Of a stretch of DNA of 64,000 bases, positions 45,412 to 54,295 are shown in pieces. Under the pieces are notes generated by a model. The model did no database searches and had not been told where the DNA came from. It saw only the letters and a program-made list of their open reading frames with translations. The stretch is from an uncultured Ruminococcus sp. (GTDB taxonomy: Bacteria > Bacillota > Clostridia > Oscillospirales > Ruminococcaceae). Every line of letters starts with the position of its first letter. The first letter of the stretch is position 1. The translations under genes and the position numbers were made by a program. The DNA lies in NCBI RefSeq assembly GCF_947301925.1, contig NZ_CAMYUE010000001.1, positions 186,001-250,000 of the forward strand, given 5' to 3'.

Positions 45412-45578
45412 AATTGAACAACTCCTTGAATTGATGTATTTGAACCGCTTTTTCCGCGTTTCATAGTACATATTATGCTACAGGAAAAAAAGTGTTACAA
45501 TTACGGCCTTGTTTATAGATTCGACAGTTATCGCATGGATTTAGTGGCATAATATATAATGAATGAAGGAGGAAACAT

Positions 45579-47840
45579 ATGCTTAGAAATGATAAATTCA
45601 CAAAAAAATCAACTGATATCCTTGATGCGGCTGTAGAATATGCGTCTGAATTGGGACATACCTATGTAGGAAGCGAACATATCCTTTTATCCATCCTTGG
45701 CGAAGGCACCACCGAAGCGGCTGATATCCTGAAAAACAACGGCCTTACCTTTGAATCATTCAGACATAGCCTGCTAAAGCAGGTGGGGTATGGAACTCCG
45801 TCAAAGCTGGATCAGAGATTCTTTACAAGTTCCGCGAGAAGGATACTGGACGTATCCTGTTCCGAATTGATAAAGCCGGATAAAAAACAGGCATCTCCTG
45901 AGCATATTCTTGCTGCCATATTAAGGGAGAGCTCTTGTACCGCCTGTGAACTCATGAGAAAAACGGGTGGGGATATAGATTATATCAGCGAAAGCCTTTC
46001 AGCTGTTACAGAATGCGATGATAATAGGATAAGAAGCTCGATTAAACTCAAACCATCACAGCTTCCAAATCTTTTCCGATACGGGAAAAACATTACAGAC
46101 CCTGCTGAGATAAGCAAGAACGATCCTCTTATAGGCAGAGAGGACGAAATAAAACGTGTTCTTCAGATACTGGCAAGGCGGAATAAGAATAATCCTTGCC
46201 TAATCGGAGAAGCAGGTGTTGGAAAGACAGCGATAATCGAAGGCGTTGCAGCACTTTTTCTCCGTAACAGCGTGCCTGACAGACTAAAAAACAAGTATAT
46301 ATTCAGTCTTGATATGACGTCTCTTCTTTCGGGAGCAAAATACAGAGGCGATTTTGAAGAGCGTGTAAAGGCTTGTATAGATGAGGCAGTGAAAGCAGGA
46401 AATATAATACTGTTTATTGACGAGATACACGGTATAGTTGGCGCAGGTGCAGCTGAAGGCGCGATAGATGCTGCAAATATAATGAAGCCTCAGCTTGCGC
46501 GAGGTGAACTCCAGGTCATAGGAGCTACTACTTTTGATGAATACAGGCAGTCCATAGAGAAGGATCATGCTCTTGAAAGGCGGTTTCAGGCAGTTAAGGT
46601 CTCGGAACCTGATGCAGAAGGCTGTATAAAGATAATCAAGGGACTGAAAGGCAAATACGAAAGCTATCACAATGTTAGCATAGGCGATGATATAATAAAG
46701 TTTGCGGTCAATGCTTCCGTAAGATATATCACAGATCGCTGTCTCCCGGATAAAGCTATAGACGTCCTCGATGAAGCCTGTGCTGCCGCAGAAATAAAAG
46801 CAGAAGGCTCTTCAACAGGAAATGTATCGGTAACAGAGGAAGATATCAATAATGTAATATCCATGCGTTCTGGTATTCCCGTAAACAAGATCACTGCATC
46901 GGAAGCTGATGTTTTGTCTGAGCTTGGTGAACAGCTGTCTAAAAGAATAATCGGACACCGTGATGCAATAACAAAAGTTACGGACGCCGTTTACAAAGCG
47001 AGGTCGGGGATACGCGAAGGAAAACGCCCGATAGCTTCTTTTCTGTTCTCAGGAGCTACAGGAGTAGGAAAAACCGAGCTTGCCAGAGCGCTTGCCGAGT
47101 GTCTTTTTGACGGTGAAAAAAGTCTTATAAAGATCGATATGTCAGAATATATGGAGAAACACGCTGTTTCAAGGCTTTTGGGAGCACCTCCGGGATACGC
47201 CGGATATGACAGCAATGACAATAATCTTTGTGAAAAAATAAGAAGGCAGCCTTACTCGGTAGTTTTGTTTGATGAGATAGAGAAGGCGGACAGGGAAGTG
47301 CTTAATATTATGCTTCAGATACTTGATGACGGTATACTGACTGATTCCATGATGAGACAGGTGAGCTTCAGAAACTGTATAATAATAATGACGTCAAATA
47401 TCGGAGGGGAAGATGTGCTTTCAAACTCATTGCTCGGATTTGGTTCGCCGTGTCCCGATGAGCGCAAAAAAGCAGCTGTATCATATGTGCGAAAAAGCTT
47501 TGCGCCGGAGTTCCTCAACAGGATCGATGAAATAGTGATATTCGGCGCTCTCGGCTATGACGAACTCATAGATATCAGCCGATTGGAGCTTGAAAAACTT
47601 CGTCAGCGTATTGAGTCCATAGGAATGACAGTAGAATTTACGGACAGAGTAGCTGAAACCCTTGCTTCTACAGCAGACACCGAGAGATACGGCGCCAGGC
47701 CCATACGTCGAAAGCTTTCCGAGCTTGTGGAAAATAAGCTTGCTGCTATGATAATAAAAGGAGAAACCGGAAAGGGAGATCATCTGAAGATAGATATAAA
47801 CGGTGAATCGGTTACATTCACCAAGCTTGTTGCAGTATGA
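45579..47840 (+). CDS. Clp/Hsp100 ATPase, ClpC-like but without middle domain
   Basis: A 753-residue two-ring AAA+ unfoldase. It has a Clp N-domain with two repeats (1-145), ATPase domain 1 (GEAGVGKTA, LFIDEIHGIVGAG), ATPase domain 2 (GATGVGKTE, VVLFDEIEK) and the ClpP-binding tripeptide LGF in SNSLLGFG. Between the first ATPase domain and the second, the ~50-residue coiled middle domain of ClpC is reduced to a short stretch (AEIKAEGSSTGNVS), a ClpA-like architecture. That implies no McsB/MecA-type adaptor control through the M-domain. RBS GGAGGAA. Single gene with a strong terminator, close to clpPX. Confidence 0.92.
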   Translation: MLRNDKFTKKSTDILDAAVEYASELGHTYVGSEHILLSILGEGTTEAADILKNNGLTFESFRHSLLKQVGYGTPSKLDQRFFTSSARRILDVSCSELIKPDKKQASPEHILAAILRESSCTACELMRKTGGDIDYISESLSAVTECDDNRIRSSIKLKPSQLPNLFRYGKNITDPAEISKNDPLIGREDEIKRVLQILARRNKNNPCLIGEAGVGKTAIIEGVAALFLRNSVPDRLKNKYIFSLDMTSLLSGAKYRGDFEERVKACIDEAVKAGNIILFIDEIHGIVGAGAAEGAIDAANIMKPQLARGELQVIGATTFDEYRQSIEKDHALERRFQAVKVSEPDAEGCIKIIKGLKGKYESYHNVSIGDDIIKFAVNASVRYITDRCLPDKAIDVLDEACAAAEIKAEGSSTGNVSVTEEDINNVISMRSGIPVNKITASEADVLSELGEQLSKRIIGHRDAITKVTDAVYKARSGIREGKRPIASFLFSGATGVGKTELARALAECLFDGEKSLIKIDMSEYMEKHAVSRLLGAPPGYAGYDSNDNNLCEKIRRQPYSVVLFDEIEKADREVLNIMLQILDDGILTDSMMRQVSFRNCIIIMTSNIGGEDVLSNSLLGFGSPCPDERKKAAVSYVRKSFAPEFLNRIDEIVIFGALGYDELIDISRLELEKLRQRIESIGMTVEFTDRVAETLASTADTERYGARPIRRKLSELVENKLAAMIIKGETGKGDHLKIDINGESVTFTKLVAV

Positions 47841-47841
47841 C

Positions 47842-47880
47842 AAAAGGCAATACACAACTGTGTATTGCCTTTTTATTTTG
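47842..47880 (+). terminator. Terminator of the Clp ATPase gene
   Basis: Stem AAAAGGCAATACAC / GTGTATTGCCTTTT then ATTTT. It also lies at the end of the convergent anti-sigma-like gene. Confidence 0.85.
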
Positions 47881-47883
47881 AGC

Positions 47884-49428
47884 CTATTTGATATCCTTTA
47901 CAGGTAATATCGGATATTTTGCCGAGTTCTTATAGTTCGTATGATTCATCGCATGACCTGTATAGTCTACATACAGATTGTCAAGGTCGTCTGCATCGGC
48001 AGCAAGTGATATCCTTACATGAGTTTCGCCGCCCGCTGGGATATTTATTGCGTTTTTACCAGATTTATTATCTGATTCAAGTGATAAAAAGTCCTCACAG
48101 GCAAGCTTGCTGTGATTAAGAAGCCTTTTATCTGTATTGCTTGCTTTAACGCGCCAGTAGCAGTCCCATTGGGGAGCTATAATCAGACTTGGGAATATAT
48201 TGCAGCCAAGCTTACAGTTTTCAAAATCCTCAAATATATCTTCGTCCCCAACGTTTTTATATGTCAGGTCGAGAACTATAACTTTCTTTTGTGTCTTTAC
48301 AGTATCTGTAATTTCATCAATAGTATTTATACCGTCTCCGACAGTACCATAATAATACGTTTCATATATCTTGCCGTCCTCGTCAAGAAATTCGCTGTAA
48401 TCCGCAGGCCATCCGCAGCCGTCAGTTGTTATACCATCGAAATTATCCTGAACCCATGCGTCATTAACAGTTATCTCGATATTATTTCCGTCTTCACGCT
48501 CGTCCTTTACTGTATCGCCAACGCTTACTACAGTAAAGTCGTCAATGCTCTTTCCGCTTGTTGCAGGCTGAACATTATTGCTGTCGGTAGATTCTTCTCT
48601 GTTGAACCATATACCTGCAGCCTGTTCCTCAGACGGTACAAGCTTAGCACCGTCAATAACACTGCGGACGTCATCATCTGAGATATCGTCAGTAAAGCAG
48701 AGCTGAAGTATAAAGTTTGTTCCCTTGAAATGTATCCATACAACTCTTCCGAATGAATTTGTGCCTTCCGCACCTAAATATGCATTTTCCTGACGGTAGA
48801 ATATATATGCTGTCTTTTCGTCATTGGAAACATCGTCAACATTTACTATACCGCCCACTTTTTCTTCCATAGAAACATTCGCGGAAACACGGTATTTACA
48901 AGGAGAGATACCTCCGCCTGTTCCTACCTGATATTTGAAATCGTGTTCTCTCCGGTAAGTTCCCTCAGGCAGAAATGTATACTCAACGTCATAGTTTTGC
49001 TCGTCGTTTGCTTCTTCATCAGTAGGGGTAAATCTCAGTATATACTGGTATTTGCCGTTCTTTTCCATGGTCATTGAACCGATAGCTTCGTTGACGGGAT
49101 CTGCTTCTGTCGGTTCTTCCGAAAGTGTGATCGCCCCGGTGTTTCCCTCTGTGGCTTCAATTTCTGCAACAGGTGTGTCGGAAGGTTGCCCTTTTGACAA
49201 AACATATACTGCTGTAGGAGCGGCGATGACAATAGCGGCTGCTGCTGCCACCATAGACAGGTAGCGCCCTTTTATATGATTTGATGTCTTTTTCATTGTT
49301 ATCCCTTTCTGTATATCTGCTTTGCGCAGTTCATACATTACGGAGAAATCATGATCCTTGTCAGATGAAAACGCCTCATCTATGATCCTGCTCCATTCTT
49401 CGGAGTTGGGAAATATCCTTTTACTCAT
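47884..49428 (-). CDS. Membrane-anchored regulator paired with an ECF sigma factor
   Basis: A 514-residue protein: cytoplasmic N-terminus (1-53), one membrane helix (about 55-76), an acidic/Thr-rich linker, and a large extracellular region. No zinc anti-sigma HxxxCxxC motif is seen. Its start overlaps the stop of the upstream ECF sigma gene by 8 nt, so it is very likely the cognate anti-sigma or signal receptor. The extracellular part has beta-rich sequence with a DUF4352-like C-terminal half (VIVLDLTYKNVGDED). The signal is unknown. A second, unrelated-looking pair with the same layout lies at 53813-55695. Confidence 0.7.
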   Translation of the reverse strand: MSKRIFPNSEEWSRIIDEAFSSDKDHDFSVMYELRKADIQKGITMKKTSNHIKGRYLSMVAAAAAIVIAAPTAVYVLSKGQPSDTPVAEIEATEGNTGAITLSEEPTEADPVNEAIGSMTMEKNGKYQYILRFTPTDEEANDEQNYDVEYTFLPEGTYRREHDFKYQVGTGGGISPCKYRVSANVSMEEKVGGIVNVDDVSNDEKTAYIFYRQENAYLGAEGTNSFGRVVWIHFKGTNFILQLCFTDDISDDDVRSVIDGAKLVPSEEQAAGIWFNREESTDSNNVQPATSGKSIDDFTVVSVGDTVKDEREDGNNIEITVNDAWVQDNFDGITTDGCGWPADYSEFLDEDGKIYETYYYGTVGDGINTIDEITDTVKTQKKVIVLDLTYKNVGDEDIFEDFENCKLGCNIFPSLIIAPQWDCYWRVKASNTDKRLLNHSKLACEDFLSLESDNKSGKNAINIPAGGETHVRISLAADADDLDNLYVDYTGHAMNHTNYKNSAKYPILPVKDIK

Positions 49429-49924
49429 CTCTAATTTCTCCTTTCATTTTCAGGCGCTTCTTCGTACGCTCAAAACGCTTTCTTGCATTTGATTCGGTGA
49501 TAGACAGTCTGTCTGCGACATCTCTCCAGGGCATCTGCTTTATGCATCGAAGTACGATTATGCTTCTGTCAGGTTCGGACAGATCACTGAGTATTTCCTG
49601 AACAGAAGTATTTTTGTCAGAGGACTGAGAATCATCTGCAATCTGCAAAGCTTCATCTATAGGCAGCTCTGATGAGAACCTCTTTTTATTACGTCGATAA
49701 ATATTTATAGAGGTGCTCTTGATTATTTTTATTATGTAATTCTTTGTCCTGCTGCTCTGACAATCTCCGATCTTATGAAGCTTGCCCATGAGTCTGATAA
49801 ATGCCTCAGAAACAGCGTCCTCGGCAAGGCCCTCGTCATGCAGGACGGCATATGCGATCCTGTACATCGGCTGCTCATATAATTCGTACAGTTTTTTGAC
49901 CTTATCGGAGTTTTCCTGAGTCAT
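49421..49924 (-). CDS. ECF-type RNA polymerase sigma factor
   Basis: A 167-residue sigma-70 family protein with region 2 (LYEQPMYRIAYAVLHDEGLAEDAVSEAF) and region 4 (DRSIIVLRCIKQMPWRDVADRLSI...ARKRFERTKKRL). No region 3, as in ECF factors. ATG 49924 follows GAGGTGATA; two in-frame ATGs further out lack a site. Cotranscribed with the membrane regulator. A perfect palindrome GAAACGTTTC (49940-49949) lies just before the ribosome site. Confidence 0.92.
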   Translation of the reverse strand: MTQENSDKVKKLYELYEQPMYRIAYAVLHDEGLAEDAVSEAFIRLMGKLHKIGDCQSSRTKNYIIKIIKSTSINIYRRNKKRFSSELPIDEALQIADDSQSSDKNTSVQEILSDLSEPDRSIIVLRCIKQMPWRDVADRLSITESNARKRFERTKKRLKMKGEIRDE

Positions 49925-49939
49925 TTTATCACCTCGCTT

Positions 49940-49949
49940 GAAACGTTTC
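49940..49949. promoter_or_regulatory. GAAACGTTTC palindrome in the sigma gene leader
   Basis: A perfect 10-bp palindrome 15 bp upstream of the sigma start codon and just downstream of an AT-rich TATATATTA stretch that may be the -10. Possible operator; no regulator assigned. Confidence 0.3.
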
Positions 49950-50017
49950 ATAATATATAACACTGTTGGAGACTGTTTTGTGACACATAAATGAAAAAAA
50001 GCCCCGGCGAAGGAGCT

Positions 50018-50911
50018 TTATATTCCTGACAGATCAAAATCAGGCACATATTCATCTGAAGCAGAGCTTTTTTGCTGTGTGAAACCGTTCAGTCCGAGTT
50101 CGGCGGCTCGATTTGCAACAGAGTTGTATTCCATTTTGGTAACACGCCTGTGAAGCTCCTTATATTCGTCCGAAAGAAAATCAAATGGCGTGTACTGGTT
50201 CATTATACTTACAAGTATTTCATCGGCGGAAAAATTCCCGGCTATCCATTCGATTATTTTCATTGAATCATGTCTGTGGGTAGGGAGTACCATATGACGT
50301 ATCACCGTGCCGCGCACAAGTCCGCCTTCATCGTTGAACAAAGGAGGCCCTGTCTGTTCTTTCATTGCAAGAATAGCCGCTGAAGCTCTTGCAAAATAGT
50401 CGGGAGCAGAGGAATACCTTGCAGAGACCTCGGGCGAGTAGTATTTCAGATCGGGAAGATATACATCAATATATCCTTTCAGCATAGTGATCGTGTCCGT
50501 AAGCTCATATCCGCTGCTGTTATATACCACAGGTATTATGAGTCTGTGCTTTGCCATATCGAGAGCGTTTATGATATTGGGAACAAAATGGGTCGGTGTT
50601 ACCAGATCTATGTTATCGGCTCCGGTATCCTGAAGTCTGAGAAATATATCTGCAAGCTGTCTGTCAGATATCTCTTTTCCGAAAAGCTCATTGCTTATCC
50701 TGTTATTCTGACAGAAACAGCAGTGCAGGCTGCAACCTGAGAAAAAAACAGTGCCTGCTCCGTTTTTGTATGAGATACAGGGTTCTTCCCACTTATGGAG
50801 GCAGGCTTTTGCGACTATTACCTTGCTTCCTGCTCCGCATAATCCTTTGCTTTTTTGTCTGTCTGCACCGCATTTCCGAGGGCAGATAATGCAATTATTC
50901 ATCGTATTCAT
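50018..50911 (-). CDS. PflA-like radical SAM protein (PflX/COG1313 type)
   Basis: A 297-residue radical SAM enzyme. N-terminal cysteines CIICPRKCG precede the cluster motif FFSGCSLHCCFCQN (CxxxCxxC). This layout is that of PflX, a pyruvate formate-lyase activase-related family of unsettled function. It overlaps the upstream small gene by 17 nt and has no clear ribosome site of its own, suggesting translational coupling. No glycyl-radical enzyme gene is adjacent. Confidence 0.85.
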   Translation of the reverse strand: MNTMNNCIICPRKCGADRQKSKGLCGAGSKVIVAKACLHKWEEPCISYKNGAGTVFFSGCSLHCCFCQNNRISNELFGKEISDRQLADIFLRLQDTGADNIDLVTPTHFVPNIINALDMAKHRLIIPVVYNSSGYELTDTITMLKGYIDVYLPDLKYYSPEVSARYSSAPDYFARASAAILAMKEQTGPPLFNDEGGLVRGTVIRHMVLPTHRHDSMKIIEWIAGNFSADEILVSIMNQYTPFDFLSDEYKELHRRVTKMEYNSVANRAAELGLNGFTQQKSSASDEYVPDFDLSGI

Positions 50912-51167
50912 CGAATATATAATCTCTGAAATTAAAGTTTTCCGGCGTTAATGTGCTGTTGAGCAATTCATGGACATCGACCTCATGCTTTATGCAATAC
51001 ATAGCCGCTGCTGTAAGAAAAAGACTTTTTGACACCTTGTTCTTGATGCAGAAATCTGTTATAGCTCTGTCCTCAACTATGCTCGCCTTGCATGAAAGGC
51101 TCTTATAGTATATCACTCCGTCAGAATAACGCGTAATTCTGTTATTTTTAGGCTTTTTCCTATCCAT
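50895..51167 (-). CDS. Small hypothetical protein upstream of the PflX-like gene
   Basis: A 90-residue soluble protein with a basic N-terminus and an acidic tail (FDEYDE). I do not recognise the family. GGGGGGAT precedes the ATG, and a strong promoter lies just upstream. It overlaps the radical SAM gene, so the two form one unit. No domain or motif is evident. Confidence 0.65.
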   Translation of the reverse strand: MDRKKPKNNRITRYSDGVIYYKSLSCKASIVEDRAITDFCIKNKVSKSLFLTAAAMYCIKHEVDVHELLNSTLTPENFNFRDYIFDEYDE

Positions 51168-51188
51168 TGCATATCCCCCCTGAGTATA

Positions 51189-51217
51189 ATTCTATCATTG
51201 ATGTCTGAGAATGTCAA
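51189..51217 (-). promoter_or_regulatory. Promoter of the 90-residue/PflX-like unit
   Basis: Minus strand: TTGACA (51217-51212), 17-bp spacer, TAGAAT (51194-51189). Confidence 0.75.
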
Positions 51218-51263
51218 TAAAAGTCGAAAAAATGCTACATCATTTATTATCACAAAAAACCAC

Positions 51264-51292
51264 TTGCTTTTTTGTACATAATGATGTATAAT
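51264..51292 (+). promoter_or_regulatory. Promoter of proC
   Basis: TTGCTT (51264-51269), 17-bp spacer, TATAAT (51287-51292); divergent from the preceding promoter. Confidence 0.75.
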
Positions 51293-51323
51293 TAATATTA
51301 CATAAATTATAAGGAGATAAGGT

Positions 51324-52124
51324 ATGACTAATATAGGTTTTATCGGTGCAGGCAATATGGGTTCTGCCATCATGAAAGGAATATCCACAAGCAGTCTCGG
51401 AAAGGATATACAACTCTATACTTTCGATCCCGACTCCCAGAAGGTGCAGGCTCTTTCTCAGTTCGGAGTAAAGCCCTGTACTGACGAGAAGGAGATAATG
51501 GAAAAGTGCAGATTTGTTTTCCTTGCTGTCAAGCCTCAGATAATTGAAGGTGTTCTTGAAACGATAGCTGCTCACACCACAAAGGATACTGTTATTATTT
51601 CTATTGCAGCAGGCATCGGAGATGAATTCATTGCAAAGAAAACTATTCCCGAGGCAAAAGTAATACTTGTTATGCCCAATACACCGCTTCTACTTGGAGA
51701 AGGTGCTTCCGCCCTTTCGCGCAATGAAAGAGTAACAGACGAAGAGTTTGATGTTGTGCTCAATATTTTCCGTATATGCGGTAAGGCAGCTGTTATCCCC
51801 AAGGATAAGATGAAAGAGATAATAGCTATAAACGGAAGTAGTCCTGCTTTCATTTACCTTTTTGCAAAAGGATTTATTGATTATGCTGCTTCAGTTGGTA
51901 TTGACAGAGCTGCGGCAGAGGAGCTGTTTACTCAGAGCCTTATCGGTTCAGCAAAAATGATAACCGATTCAGGCAATACCATTGATGAACTCATAAAAAT
52001 GGTATCATCTCCCGGCGGAACTACTCTTGCAGGACTGGACAGACTCTATGAGGGCGATCTCACAGGTGTTGTGAAGAAATGCTGCGAGAGCTGCACAAAC
52101 AGAGCATACGAGCTTTCAAAATAG
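51324..52124 (+). CDS. proC: Pyrroline-5-carboxylate reductase
   Basis: A 266-residue NAD(P)H enzyme making proline from pyrroline-5-carboxylate. It has the Rossmann start NIGFIGAGNMGSAIMKG and the C-terminal signature VSSPGGTTLAGLDRL with NGSSPAFIYLF. RBS AAGGAGAT. It has its own promoter; the membrane-protein genes that follow may be read through. Confidence 0.96.
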   Translation: MTNIGFIGAGNMGSAIMKGISTSSLGKDIQLYTFDPDSQKVQALSQFGVKPCTDEKEIMEKCRFVFLAVKPQIIEGVLETIAAHTTKDTVIISIAAGIGDEFIAKKTIPEAKVILVMPNTPLLLGEGASALSRNERVTDEEFDVVLNIFRICGKAAVIPKDKMKEIIAINGSSPAFIYLFAKGFIDYAASVGIDRAAAEELFTQSLIGSAKMITDSGNTIDELIKMVSSPGGTTLAGLDRLYEGDLTGVVKKCCESCTNRAYELSK

Positions 52125-52175
52125 TTCTTTATCATGAACAACGTGCATATCATTTAAAAGAAAGGAATGATATGC

Positions 52176-52763
52176 ATGAAAACCGTAAGTACAATAGCGC
52201 TGCGAAGGACAAGCCTGTCGATATATATCCTTTTTATAATCACAGGTGTGGTGATCGGCTCTTTTATTGCGAAGTACACCTCTCTGCCGTCATATGTGAC
52301 TGTGAATCAGTTTTTCCTTTTGCCGAAAGACGGCTTTAATGTTTTTCAGCTAATAACGGGAACGTTCATAACATCTCTGTGTTTCGTCACAGCAGCTTTT
52401 TTCTTTGGCTTATGTGCGGTCGGACAGCCTTTTGAATTATTGCTTCTTCTGTACAGAGGCATAGGCATGGGGATTTCCGCAGCAGCAGTCTATATGACCT
52501 ACGGAAAAGCGGGGATAGTAACTGTTCTGATAACTGTACTTCCGAAGGCTGTTGCTTTTTCATTGGTAACGGCTGTTGCCGCAAGAGAAGGTATACGGTC
52601 GTCCTGCGCAGTCTTTTCATACTGCTTTCTCAGAAAAGAACATGACCGTCCGCAGGGCGGCGTAAAGCTTTTTATGATCAAGTATTCAGTTCTTGTTCTG
52701 ATATCTTTATTTATATCTTTTGCCGACGGAGCTGTATGCAGTTTTTATCTTTCCCGTCGGTAG
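52176..52763 (+). CDS. SpoIIM-like membrane protein
   Basis: A 195-residue protein with about five or six membrane helices. Basic N-terminus, the LITGTFITSLCFVTAAFFFGL and YRGIGMGISAAAVYMTYG segments resemble the SpoIIM/DUF95 family, whose founding member acts in engulfment. ATG 52176 is better placed after AAAGGAATG than ATG 52167. No other engulfment genes are nearby. In organisms that do not sporulate, such proteins have unknown membrane roles. Confidence 0.6.
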   Translation: MKTVSTIALRRTSLSIYILFIITGVVIGSFIAKYTSLPSYVTVNQFFLLPKDGFNVFQLITGTFITSLCFVTAAFFFGLCAVGQPFELLLLLYRGIGMGISAAAVYMTYGKAGIVTVLITVLPKAVAFSLVTAVAAREGIRSSCAVFSYCFLRKEHDRPQGGVKLFMIKYSVLVLISLFISFADGAVCSFYLSRR

Positions 52764-52787
52764 ACACAAAAACGGAGGAATTTCAAA

Positions 52788-53711
52788 TTGGGCCTTTTTT
52801 CTAAAAATTATGAAACTGCTGGCGTAGGTATTTCCAAAAATGCGCCTAAGAAAAAGGGAGCAGCTCTTTTCTTTGATATAGTGGGCAGAAAATTCTGGAA
52901 GCTTATGCAGATCAATCTTGTGTATATGCTTTTTTATCTGCCGCTTGTTATGGTACTGCCTGTAATGAGTCTTTTCAAGAACAGCTATGCGGCTTCTATT
53001 ACATCGATGGTAGTGATGCTTCTGATCTTTATGGTGCTGATCGGCCCTGCAACAGCAGGAATGACGAAGGTCATCCGGCTTTTCGTCATAAACAAGCATT
53101 CGTTCGTTATGAGGGACTTTTTCAAAGGTTTCAGGAATAATTTTAAAAATGCAGCTATCGTAGGCTTTATCGATTGCCTTATAGTGATATCTGCGATCGC
53201 ATCACTTAATGTATATCCTGCTCTTGCCATACAGACGCAGTCAAAGCTCATGTATATCCCCATGGTACTGACCTTCAGCCTGTTTCTGGTAATTATCATC
53301 ATGAACCATTACATATTCCTGATGATGACCGCTACGAGCCTTTCGCTGAAGAATATTCTGAAGAATTCTTTTGCACTTGCATTTGTTGCCCTTAAACAGA
53401 ATCTGCTTACATTTGTGATCTCTCTTCTGGTTGTAGCACTTATGGTAGTGATCGAGTTCTATTTTCTTCCCGTATTTCTGCTGCTCGTACCATTTTTCCC
53501 CGCAGCGATACTATGTCTGCTCAATTGCTTCATAAGCTATCCTATTATACAGAAGTATGTCATCAATCCGTATTATACAAGTATCGGAGAGATCAATCCC
53601 GAGCTCGTTGATGATTCTCCCACAGATGAGGAGCGTATTTTCACGGATATGGGCGGTAAGGAAAAGCCTATTGAGAAGCGTGCAAAGGGCAAAGGAAAGA
53701 GAATTTCATAA
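52788..53711 (+). CDS. YesL-like (DUF624) membrane protein
   Basis: A 307-residue protein with about six membrane helices between residues 40 and 245 and a basic C-terminal tail (KRAKGKGKR). The FFDIVGRKFWKLMQINLVYML opening and PATAGMTKV block fit the YesL/DUF624 family, often found by carbohydrate uptake genes; function unknown. The start is a TTG, supported by GGAGGA 8 nt upstream and by lack of an alternative. A terminator follows the stop. Confidence 0.75.
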   Translation: MGLFSKNYETAGVGISKNAPKKKGAALFFDIVGRKFWKLMQINLVYMLFYLPLVMVLPVMSLFKNSYAASITSMVVMLLIFMVLIGPATAGMTKVIRLFVINKHSFVMRDFFKGFRNNFKNAAIVGFIDCLIVISAIASLNVYPALAIQTQSKLMYIPMVLTFSLFLVIIIMNHYIFLMMTATSLSLKNILKNSFALAFVALKQNLLTFVISLLVVALMVVIEFYFLPVFLLLVPFFPAAILCLLNCFISYPIIQKYVINPYYTSIGEINPELVDDSPTDEERIFTDMGGKEKPIEKRAKGKGKRIS

Positions 53712-53717
53712 ATCCGG

Positions 53718-53746
53718 ACGGCGTCTTATGGCGCCGTTTATTTTTT
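53718..53746 (+). terminator. Terminator after the YesL-like gene
   Basis: Stem ACGGCG / CGCCGT followed by TTATTTTTT. Confidence 0.75.
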
Positions 53747-53812
53747 GTGATATTTTATACAGCTGTTTCGTTATATATACGAAGCGCTTCAGAAAAGAAA
53801 GGAAGTGACAGG

Positions 53813-54295
53813 ATGGATGCCGGCAGGTTAGCGGAACTGTATGATAAATACCATAATACGGTATATCGTATGGCGTTTTCATATTGCAGGAACAAAGCAG
53901 ATGCAGAGGATATAATGCAGGAAGTTTTTATCAGGCTGTTCAATACTAATGCAGACTTTGATGATGAGCAGAAAGAGAAAAGCTGGCTGCTGAAGGTCAC
54001 TGTAAACAAATGCAGAGATATGTTCCGCTCGCTGAGATACAGGTATTCACTGAACTCCGTTCCTCTTGAGGAGGCTGCACTGACCTACGAGACTCCCGAG
54101 GAGAGCGAGGTATATCATGCTGTCATGTCCCTTCCTGTAAAATACAGAGTCGTCATTCATCTATATTATTACGAGGATTACTCAGTCAGGGAGATAGGCG
54201 CGATAACAGGCAATAATGAATCTGCAGTACAGACTCAGCTATACCGCGCAAGAAAGAAACTGAAGGAAATACTCGGAAAGGAGCTCGGGCTATGA
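53813..54295 (+). CDS. ECF-type RNA polymerase sigma factor (second)
   Basis: A 160-residue sigma factor with region 2 (YRMAFSYCRNKADAEDIMQEVFIRLF) and region 4 (LPVKYRVVIHLYYYEDYSVREIGAITG). ATG 53813 follows GGAAGTGA; the longer frame from 53747 has no site. The stop overlaps the next gene by 4 nt (ATGA). It differs clearly from the sigma factor at 49421, so it probably reads different promoters. Confidence 0.93.
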   Translation: MDAGRLAELYDKYHNTVYRMAFSYCRNKADAEDIMQEVFIRLFNTNADFDDEQKEKSWLLKVTVNKCRDMFRSLRYRYSLNSVPLEEAALTYETPEESEVYHAVMSLPVKYRVVIHLYYYEDYSVREIGAITGNNESAVQTQLYRARKKLKEILGKELGL

